Shown here piece after piece: positions 1-5,529 of a DNA stretch of 5,529 bases (position 1 is the stretch's first letter; each line of letters opens with the position of its first letter). The stretch covers positions 1-5,529 of the forward strand of contig JABSQI010000126.1 of NCBI GenBank assembly GCA_013215905.1. Reading direction: 5' to 3'. Position numbers and translations under genes: made by a program. Below the pieces are notes generated by a model that saw only the letters and a program-made list of their open reading frames with translations, had not been told where the DNA came from and made no database searches. The stretch is from Legionellales bacterium (lineage in GTDB: Bacteria; Pseudomonadota; Gammaproteobacteria; PIVX01).

Positions 1-672
1 GAGTTAATGATAAGCACCTTAGAAATTAATATATTAGTCTGACGTAGATGAGAAAGCAACATATCAATGAAAAAAAGAATTCTAATGATGAAAGCACGTT
101 CCCGACTATCAAAGCTCAGAAACATCCTTAATAAATATAGGAAATACATAAAACCACTATGCAACCTAAAGCAACATTTTTTTATATTTATTTAATAATA
201 TTGTATTGTTCATAGTATTTTTCTTTCCAAACAAATTAATAGCCATCAAATTTTTTTCATTAAATTCTCAAAATATTTTACTATGATCAGTAAATATCAG
301 AAAAAAACTAACAGCATATTAAATAATTGTCAACACTTATAGCACAACCCTACTGATAGAATACAATTATAATTACAGAATGAATCTAAAGTTAAAAAAT
401 GAAAAATAATAGTATATTTAAACTATTTATTGACTAATTAATGGTTTAATCAAAAAATATGTTTCTTATTGCATACTACCTGATTGTTATCTTTAATTCA
501 CGTTTTATTGTTCAATATATAACGAGCACATAATAATTACTTCAGACTCTTATAGCTCAAATCGAGATTTAAAATAGTTAGCTAGGAGGTTATATAATAA
601 TTCAGAGACTATAAAATTTATTTAGTCAGCATTTTTAAGTAGAGTTTCTCTAAAAATATAGAAGAATGGTCT
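1..672. other. Gene-poor region; two undecided short open frames at its left end
   Basis: Two frames overlap antisense in the first 195 bases. On the minus strand, a frame with ATG at 147-149 stays open through the left edge (about 49 codons, hydrophobic, containing FLSFDSRERAFIIRILFF), so it could be the start of a gene lying further left. On the plus strand, 67-195 encodes 42 residues with 13 K/R and no acidic residue, but has no good ribosome binding site. At most one is likely to be real, and neither can be chosen from sequence alone. From 196 to 672 I see only AT-rich DNA with stops in all frames. An AGGAGGT at 585-591 resembles a strong ribosome binding site, but no start codon follows. 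Confidence 0.3.
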
Positions 673-801
673 AATCCGCCCTATTTTATATAAATAGGAC
701 GAATCGTAACCAAACATGTTACGTAGATGAAAACCAAATATCTAAATTATCTAACCAGCATCTACTAAACATTTAAATGTACTAAAATTGCTATTTTAGT
801 A
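673..801 (-). other. Row of inverted repeats; possible structured 3' region or small RNA
   Basis: Four pairings lie in 129 bp: (1) 780-788 with 793-801, 9 bp perfect, loop TGCT; (2) 723-729 with 759-765, 7 bp; (3) 705-710 with 718-723, 6 bp; (4) 673-686 with 692-705, loop of 5. In stem 4 the DNA has three imperfect pairs (673/705, 676/702, 679/699), and all three become G-U in minus-strand RNA, giving a continuous 14-bp stem. Pairings 2 and 3 share base 723, and the outer pair of stem 4 uses base 705 of pairing 3, so not all can form completely at once. The region starts 100 bp downstream of the peptide stop and could be its 3' untranslated region, with stem 4 near the transcript end. It could also be a separate RNA or a palindromic element. 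No coding sequence is visible here. Confidence 0.35.
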
Positions 802-900
802 AGTAATAAAAAATTAATAATACCTAGAATTTCCCCTATTATAATTACAAGCAGAACTTGAAATTTATAAAAAATTTTTCTAGATTATTATCTATTTTTA

Positions 901-1047
901 TTAGTCATCCCCACTGCCAACAGTACCACAAGGGTGTGCAACATTAACTGTATCAGCGCCATCTTCTACTACTACATCTTTATTAGATGCAAACAATGAT
1001 AATGGCATTGCCAAGCATAGCATTAATATTATGAATGTTTTTTTCAT
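901..1047 (-). CDS. Small exported peptide, 48 aa, with N-terminal signal peptide
   Basis: I do not recognise this family. The ATG at 1045-1047 follows GAGG (1053-1056) with a 5-nt spacer, the best ribosome binding site in the window attached to a start codon; the stop is TAA at 901-903. The protein begins MKKTF, continues with a hydrophobic core to about residue 19, and has a typical signal peptidase I site, LSLFA|SN, after residue 20. The predicted mature peptide has 28 residues, is acidic (six D/E against one K and one H), and contains a single cysteine in the tail HPCGTVGSGDD. The last 60 bases are 50% G+C (30 of 60), far above the surroundings, which suggests selected coding sequence. 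The gene lies 188 bp downstream of the large regulator in the same direction, with a palindrome in the gap. It may be a secreted signal, a small effector or toxin, or a periplasmic small protein. Existence of the gene is fairly sure; function is not. Confidence 0.8.
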   Translation of the reverse strand: MKKTFIILMLCLAMPLSLFASNKDVVVEDGADTVNVAHPCGTVGSGDD

Positions 1048-1064
1048 ATTTTCCTCACTTTTTG

Positions 1065-1070
1065 TTTATA
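1065..1070 (-). promoter_or_regulatory. Candidate -10 box of the small peptide gene
   Basis: On the minus strand this reads TATAAA, 5 of 6 to the -10 consensus. A start near 1058 would give an 11-nt leader that just includes the Shine-Dalgarno. The sequence 17 bp upstream (ATAAGG, inside the palindrome) is a poor -35 box, which would fit an activator-dependent or repressible promoter. TATA-like hexamers are common in this DNA, so support is weak. Confidence 0.3.
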
Positions 1071-1080
1071 AAACCGTCTT

Positions 1081-1107
1081 TATTTTACCTTATAATAAGA
1101 TAAAATA
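1081..1107. promoter_or_regulatory. 27-bp near-perfect palindrome, probable operator
   Basis: The arms are 13 bp around one central base (1094) and match at 12 of 13 positions, with outer arms TATTTTA and TAAAATA. The only mismatch (1088 C / 1100 A) becomes a G-U pair in minus-strand RNA. The site lies 33 bp upstream of the small peptide's ATG and next to a possible -10 box. No T-run follows it on the minus strand, so it does not look like a terminator of the large gene. A dimeric DNA-binding protein is the simplest user; the LuxR-type protein encoded just upstream is an obvious but untested candidate. Confidence 0.5.
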
Positions 1108-1235
1108 TTGCTATTTGTTATTTTAGTTTAATAAATAATTTCAAATTATATGTAATTAACTTATTATTTTTTTTGTAAAACATACTTCATTTTATGTGCA
1201 TATATATTATCAACCTAATTACCACCTTAACAGAT

Positions 1236-4200
1236 CTAAATTTGACTTAATTTCAATTCCAAAGTAGTTATATTTTTCTGGTGATTTTTTTTAACATTAT
1301 TATCTTTTATACTAATTAATACCTTTTTGGCAATTACTAATGCTTGTTCATATTGTTTCCTAGATTCTTTTATTTGTCTATTATCTTCATAAGCTTGCCC
1401 AAGCAGGTAATGATAGCGTGCGGTAACATGATATTTACTTCCGAATATCAACTTTATTATTTTCAAAGCTGATTCATAATATGTGATAGCTTTTATAGTA
1501 TTGGTCTTTTTTATTTTGGGCCATTCCCAGGCAGGAGTATAATCAACAGCCATAACCACGTTTATTCTGTCTTTATAATACGCAGATAGAATATTATAAG
1601 CTCTTTGAATATGTTGCAATGCTATATCATAACTACCCATTAGTTCATTCGCCATTCCCATAGTTAATAATGAACTACCTAAGGAAACATGCTCATAGGG
1701 TTTATAGAAACATTTTCTAATAGCAATATCTTTTTTAAAATATTTTATAGAATCAGCATAATTCCCTAAACAAAATTCTGCCAACCCTAATCCTTGGAAT
1801 ACTTGTGCCATTTTAATATGCTTTGGATTTTGATAATAATTTTCCAAATTATCTAAGATTTCTGTAAATAGCTGTTTAGCAACTTGATAGTTCCCAACAC
1901 TCCATTCCAAAATAGCCAAATTTTGTAAAGAGATAAGTGATAAACTTTCATTTACATTTTCATCTGACTTTTCTGTAATAAGGAAAACTTTTTTTAATAT
2001 ATTTCTAGATTTTTCATATTTACCAGCATACAACTCAATTATGGCAATGGCATTTAAAATATAAGCTATTTTTTCACTATTAATATTAGCATCATATTTT
2101 TCATTTATTTCTAAAGCTTTTTTAAATAATTGCTTTGCAGCATCGAAATATCCAAAATAAAAATCAACTGAACCCAAACCATGCAAAATGCTAGCTATTT
2201 TAGCATGAGGTGTGTTTTTATAATGGCTCTCACCAATATCTAGTGCCTTTTTGTAAAATTGTTTAGCCTGTATATAACCACCAAATCCATTTTTTAACTC
2301 TACCTGACCTAAATTATTTAAAGTGTCAATTAATTCTATGTGATTATTATTTTTATAATGATGTTTTTTTATCTCTAATACTCTTTGATAATAGTTTTCA
2401 GCGTAATCATAGTTAGAACGTTTCAAATTCAAAGAAGCTAATTTATTTAATATATTTACTAATTTGATGTGATTGTGAATTTTATATATTTTTTGTTGTA
2501 TTAGCATAGAATTTAAGAATAACTCATGAGCAAGATCAAACATCCCAAAGTGTCTAGCAACATCTCCATATTTGTTCAATAAAGAGCTAGTATCCAGGGT
2601 ATCTGGCATATATAGATATAGCATTTTAATATGAGGCAACCATTTCCTAGCATTAAACCAAATCTCTTTTTTACCTGTATTTAAATTCTTTACGGCAGCA
2701 TTAGCTAATTTTATAGCCTTATTGACCCAAATAGATTTCTTATCAATTTTTAGCCTTAATGCTTCCTGTAACAAAGCATGAATCTTAAATGAACTCCTAT
2801 CATCGCTCACGGTAATTAACGAATGTTCACGTAGTTCCTTGATTGCATCTGCCCTCTTCTCTGCAGGCAAAAAATTAAAAATTTTCCATTTTATATCTTC
2901 TGAAGCAAGATAAGATGAAATAAATAATATTTCCTTTGCTTCTTTACTTAATTTTTCTAGTGATATAGTTAATATGCTCCATAGTGTCTGTTTATAATCT
3001 TCTGTTTCTTCTGGTATTATATCTAGATATTTCCTCTTTTTATTATTATATAATTCTAGATAATCACTAATATTTGAGCGTTGTCTTATATATCCTACAG
3101 CTTGCCCTAAAGCTAATGGATAATAACTCAACAGCTTAATCAATTTTTTTATATTTTGTTCTTTCTCATTAGATAAATGTTGCTTTACAAAAGCTATCGC
3201 CTCTTCCTTAGTAAATTCATCTAATTCTAATGAGTAATCTGTCCAGCTCTGACTTCTAGAACTTATCAGCACATGTTTTACTACATTAACAGGAAATTGA
3301 TTATTTATATTTTTTAAATAAATTTGAATATCTTTTTTTTGAGAGACATTATCTAAAATAAATAATATCTTATTCCTTTTATAATTACCCAATAGTTTTT
3401 CATGAACTATTTTTCTAATAGATACAGAGTCTAAGTTGACTACTTCAATACCTAGTTTTTTTGCAAATTCACTATATGAGCTATCTATATTACTTGATGT
3501 GCTTGAGTTTACGCATAGGACAGTATCATATTCTTTATCCTCTATTGATCTATAGGCATACTCATTCAATAATTGAGTTTTACCAATTCCACCACTACCT
3601 ACTATAGCTTGTGTAACAGTACCTATGCTGTGTTTATTCAAATTGTTCTTTATCTGACTAATTGCATTTTCGCGACCTATAAAATTAATATTTCTTGAAG
3701 GCAAATTATAAGCTAATATCGTGTTTGCTTTCCCATGAATATCTTTACTATTTGCAGAAAATAATGAGAAATTTACTATTGGCTGTAGATATATATACCA
3801 GCCAAACATCAAAATAGCTAAGCTAATAGATAAGAACCAAAAATTCTGTGAAATGTCTTTTTGCAATGAATTATTTGGTAATTGTTCATCAGTATCCTTA
3901 TGATTATCTATACCAGATTCAGTTTCAAAACTAATTGCTATATCTATTGAACCTAGAACATCTAGCTCTTTATTTATCCTATCAATCTCACTATAATTTT
4001 TAATTAAATATTTAATTATGAAATGATAAAAATCTTTCTTCTTCTCGACATCATAAAAGAGAACGCTGGAGTCTTTCAATTTTGCATCATTATTCTTATC
4101 AAAACAAATAAAAATAATATTATTTCTTGCATTTCCCATATATTTTTTAAAATATTCTATCTCCCCAATATCATTCGTTAGTAACAAACCTAATCTTTGC

Positions 4201-4655
4201 ATATTTGAACTAACACAATAATCTATCATCTTCTGCAAGCTGTTACTCTCTTCCATCTTTATATTTAGAAGTTCAAAAGACTTACAAATACTATTTGTTT
4301 CTGGATTATTTATTAATTTAGGACTTACATTGTAAAAACAAGTTATATTTAGTATTGAAAGAGTATGACTAATTACTTTTGCTGACTTCTCATATTGATA
4401 ATCCAGATAGCGTTTATTAAAATATTGTTTTAATTTTGTTATCTTTTTATATTTTGCAATAAAAGATGATATCTCTTTCTTGCTAGTGGCTTTTATTTTC
4501 CTCTTTATGTTATCTATATGGGTATTTATAGTTTTAGGAGATGATCCCAATATTGAGCCAATCACTTTTGCCTGTGTTATATTGCAAGACAGGCAACTCA
4601 GAATTTTAAACTCTGACTCCGTAAAATGTATATTGTTTATGATGTATCCCTTCAT
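1236..4655 (-). CDS. LuxR-HTH / membrane segment / NB-ARC / TPR signal-transduction regulator, 1139 aa
   Basis: Probable transcription regulator of the STAND NTPase type. Residues 10-70 form a LuxR/GerE-like helix-turn-helix; the recognition helix is around 39-54 (SPKTINTHIDNIKRKI). Residues 90-225 look alpha/beta and I cannot assign them. Residues 272-294 are strongly hydrophobic, one possible membrane segment. The NB-ARC-type module spans about 322-640: FIGRE at 325-329, Walker A GSGGIGKT at 353-360, a Walker-B-like LFILDNV at 431-437, a sensor-like LISSR at 463-467, YPLAL at 512-516 and an MHD-like IHALLQ at 625-630. From about 689 to 1112 run roughly ten TPR units, most with an exact 43-residue period, the usual ligand- or partner-binding part of such proteins. 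An in-frame TAA directly precedes the ATG (4656-4658), so the N-terminus cannot be longer. There is no Shine-Dalgarno, but a promoter lies immediately upstream. The stop is TAG. Domains are clear; target genes and ligand are unknown. Confidence 0.96.
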   Translation of the reverse strand: MKGYIINNIHFTESEFKILSCLSCNITQAKVIGSILGSSPKTINTHIDNIKRKIKATSKKEISSFIAKYKKITKLKQYFNKRYLDYQYEKSAKVISHTLSILNITCFYNVSPKLINNPETNSICKSFELLNIKMEESNSLQKMIDYCVSSNMQRLGLLLTNDIGEIEYFKKYMGNARNNIIFICFDKNNDAKLKDSSVLFYDVEKKKDFYHFIIKYLIKNYSEIDRINKELDVLGSIDIAISFETESGIDNHKDTDEQLPNNSLQKDISQNFWFLSISLAILMFGWYIYLQPIVNFSLFSANSKDIHGKANTILAYNLPSRNINFIGRENAISQIKNNLNKHSIGTVTQAIVGSGGIGKTQLLNEYAYRSIEDKEYDTVLCVNSSTSSNIDSSYSEFAKKLGIEVVNLDSVSIRKIVHEKLLGNYKRNKILFILDNVSQKKDIQIYLKNINNQFPVNVVKHVLISSRSQSWTDYSLELDEFTKEEAIAFVKQHLSNEKEQNIKKLIKLLSYYPLALGQAVGYIRQRSNISDYLELYNNKKRKYLDIIPEETEDYKQTLWSILTISLEKLSKEAKEILFISSYLASEDIKWKIFNFLPAEKRADAIKELREHSLITVSDDRSSFKIHALLQEALRLKIDKKSIWVNKAIKLANAAVKNLNTGKKEIWFNARKWLPHIKMLYLYMPDTLDTSSLLNKYGDVARHFGMFDLAHELFLNSMLIQQKIYKIHNHIKLVNILNKLASLNLKRSNYDYAENYYQRVLEIKKHHYKNNNHIELIDTLNNLGQVELKNGFGGYIQAKQFYKKALDIGESHYKNTPHAKIASILHGLGSVDFYFGYFDAAKQLFKKALEINEKYDANINSEKIAYILNAIAIIELYAGKYEKSRNILKKVFLITEKSDENVNESLSLISLQNLAILEWSVGNYQVAKQLFTEILDNLENYYQNPKHIKMAQVFQGLGLAEFCLGNYADSIKYFKKDIAIRKCFYKPYEHVSLGSSLLTMGMANELMGSYDIALQHIQRAYNILSAYYKDRINVVMAVDYTPAWEWPKIKKTNTIKAITYYESALKIIKLIFGSKYHVTARYHYLLGQAYEDNRQIKESRKQYEQALVIAKKVLISIKDNNVKKNHQKNITTLELKLSQI

Positions 4656-4667
4656 TTATACACAACG

Positions 4668-4696
4668 ATTATTTTTCTATTCTTCCATATTGCCAA
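4668..4696 (-). promoter_or_regulatory. Sigma70-like promoter of the large regulator
   Basis: Read on the minus strand, TTGGCA (4691-4696) and AATAAT (4668-4673) each match the sigma70 consensus at 5 of 6 bases and are separated by exactly 17 bp. Transcription should begin near 4661, leaving about 6 nt before the ATG at 4655. That explains the missing Shine-Dalgarno: the message would be nearly leaderless. A 23-bp imperfect palindrome (4722-4744, 10 of 11 pairs) lies about 26 bp upstream of the -35 box, but in such AT-rich DNA it may be chance. Confidence 0.55.
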
Positions 4697-4741
4697 TTAA
4701 AACATTTTATAAAATTAATTTAACTAAAAATTTAATTTTTA

Positions 4742-5453
4742 ATTTATAAATGCTTAAATAACATCACGTAACCACAAATATTAAACACAAATTAATTACC
4801 TAAGTATGTTTTTAGGTAGAAAAAACAACAAATTAAATAAATAAAACAAGTATAATTTTTTCAAACACTAAAGTTTTTAGAAGCTTTACAGTATCCATTG
4901 AGTAAATGTAATCGCGCTCTAAACCAAAATGATTAGAGCGCTTAGATAATAAAGAGTTGGGAGATTTTTTTTATTGTTTTTTCAAACAGTATATTTATTA
5001 TAAAAAGCGTCCATGCTTAACATGTCATCCTTGCGGTTAAACTCTTTTATGTGCATGCTAACATAATAAAATATAATAGTGCAATCTACATTGTTACTTA
5101 GGTTTGTACAAAATACTTAGTTAGTTGTATTTTCTTATATTATTTTTATATTGTTAAATATTCGATTTTAAAGCGATTAGGTTAACATTTACAATCATTC
5201 AACAGCTATTACACATTTTGTGAGAAAAGTAATTAATTTTATCATTTCTTCTTTAATTTATTTCTAAAAATGTATTTACTAAATTTAAATCTATTCTTAA
5301 AGATGAAATATATAAGCAGTAAATTTATCTTTGTTAGAACATCTGAAATTATTGAAGATATACTTTTCTAGCAAAACCCATAGAAATTATTTTGAAGATT
5401 ATGACTCTAAATATATACACATATAGAATATAATAATTTTAATGTGTAGATAT
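4742..5453. other. Non-coding region upstream of the regulator
   Basis: About 700 bp of AT-rich DNA without a supportable gene. It holds a 7-bp inverted repeat (4797-4803 with 4812-4818), the strong hairpin at 4914-4941, and an imperfect direct repeat CATGCTTAACAT / CATGCTAACAT at 5012-5023 and 5054-5064. A 33-residue frame at 5270-5371 (plus) lacks a ribosome binding site and shows no recognisable content. This may be a graveyard of older genes next to the mobile-element end on its right. Confidence 0.5.
4914..4941. repeat. Strong GC-containing hairpin (orphan terminator-like inverted repeat)
   Basis: GCGCTCTAA (4914-4922) pairs perfectly over 9 bp with TTAGAGCGC (4933-4941) across a 10-nt loop. 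It is the most stable local hairpin in the window. On the plus strand a run of 8 T (4965-4972) follows, but 23 nt after the stem, too far for a standard intrinsic terminator. The minus strand has no T-run after it. It may be a decayed terminator of a lost plus-strand gene, or a protein-binding dyad. Confidence 0.45.
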
Positions 5454-5529
5454 TGTAAAGCCCCCATTTTTAGGACAGTTCATAACTGGAATTTCATAGC
5501 TTAAATTATACTCAATTAATACTCCTCAT
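5454..5529 (-). mobile_element. Partial insertion sequence end, IS3-family-like, continuing past the right edge
   Basis: The segment starting TGTAAAGCCCCC at 5454 and continuing ATTTTTAGGACAGTT has the look of IS3-family terminal repeats (TG, then a C-run, then A/T, then GGACA). Read from the right edge on the minus strand, one frame gives Glu-Glu-Tyr then TAA, and another runs open as NLSYEIPVMNCPKNGGF through the terminus. Both resemble the C-terminal tail of an IS3 OrfB transposase, possibly split by a frameshift or stop. This would make it the right end of an element whose body lies outside the window. Only 76 bp are visible, so the family call rests on the terminus alone. Confidence 0.45.

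Noticed and set aside
1..42. C-terminal end of a plus-strand gene entering from the left
   Set aside because: Only 13 codons before a TGA; too short to support.
585..591. AGGAGGT as a ribosome binding site on the plus strand
   Set aside because: No ATG, GTG or TTG lies at a usable distance and the following frames stop early.
1081..1107. Intrinsic terminator of the large gene
   Set aside because: The stem is AT-rich, has no T-run after it on the minus strand, and lies over 120 bp past the stop; an operator is more likely.
1190..1201. 12-mer TTTTATGTGCAT repeated at 5045-5056
   Set aside because: Several 12-base matches are expected by chance in 5.5 kb of such AT-rich DNA.
4480..4749. Plus-strand 89-residue open frame
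   Set aside because: Most of it lies antisense to the HTH-coding end of the large gene and the rest covers that gene's promoter; it has no ribosome binding site and no recognisable content.
4914..4941. Possible tRNA fragment, since TTAGAGCGC resembles a tRNA D-arm
   Set aside because: No acceptor stem, anticodon arm or T-arm can be found on either strand; the match is explained by the inverted repeat itself.
5270..5371. 33-residue plus-strand frame
   Set aside because: No Shine-Dalgarno, composition expected of AT-rich random sequence, and no recognisable signal or domain.

Overview
The window is very AT-rich and gene-poor: two genes I can support, both on the minus strand, with long non-coding flanks. 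Base composition, low coding density, a bacterial LuxR-HTH / NB-ARC / TPR protein and a probable insertion-sequence end suggest a host-associated or intracellular proteobacterium (Rickettsiales, Holosporales or Legionellales type). This is inferred from style; no marker gene fixes the taxon.

Layout, left to right. Positions 1-672 hold no gene I can defend; two short open frames overlap on opposite strands in 1-195. Positions 673-801 hold a row of inverted repeats whose imperfect pairs become G-U pairs only in minus-strand RNA, so this looks like a structured 3' region or small RNA. At 901-1047 (minus) lies a short gene encoding a 48-residue peptide with a clear export signal and a good ribosome binding site. 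Its upstream gap carries a 27-bp near-perfect palindrome (1081-1107). Positions 1236-4655 (minus) encode a 1139-residue protein: LuxR-type DNA-binding domain, an unassigned alpha/beta region, one hydrophobic segment, an NB-ARC-type NTPase and about ten TPR units. A sigma70-like promoter (4668-4696) sits so close to its ATG that the mRNA would be almost leaderless. Positions 4742-5453 are non-coding with a strong orphan hairpin (4914-4941). From 5454 to the right edge is what looks like the terminal repeat of an IS3-family element.

How the parts may work together (inference). The large protein has the architecture of a ligand-gated, NTP-switched, possibly membrane-bound transcription regulator. 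The next gene downstream, in the same direction, encodes a tiny exported peptide preceded by an operator-like palindrome. TPR proteins that sense short exported peptides are known from Firmicutes (Rap-Phr, PlcR-PapR, NprR-NprX). A comparable regulator-peptide pair using an NB-ARC/LuxR protein in an AT-rich proteobacterium would be new. The peptide could instead be an effector or target controlled by the regulator, or an unrelated small periplasmic protein.
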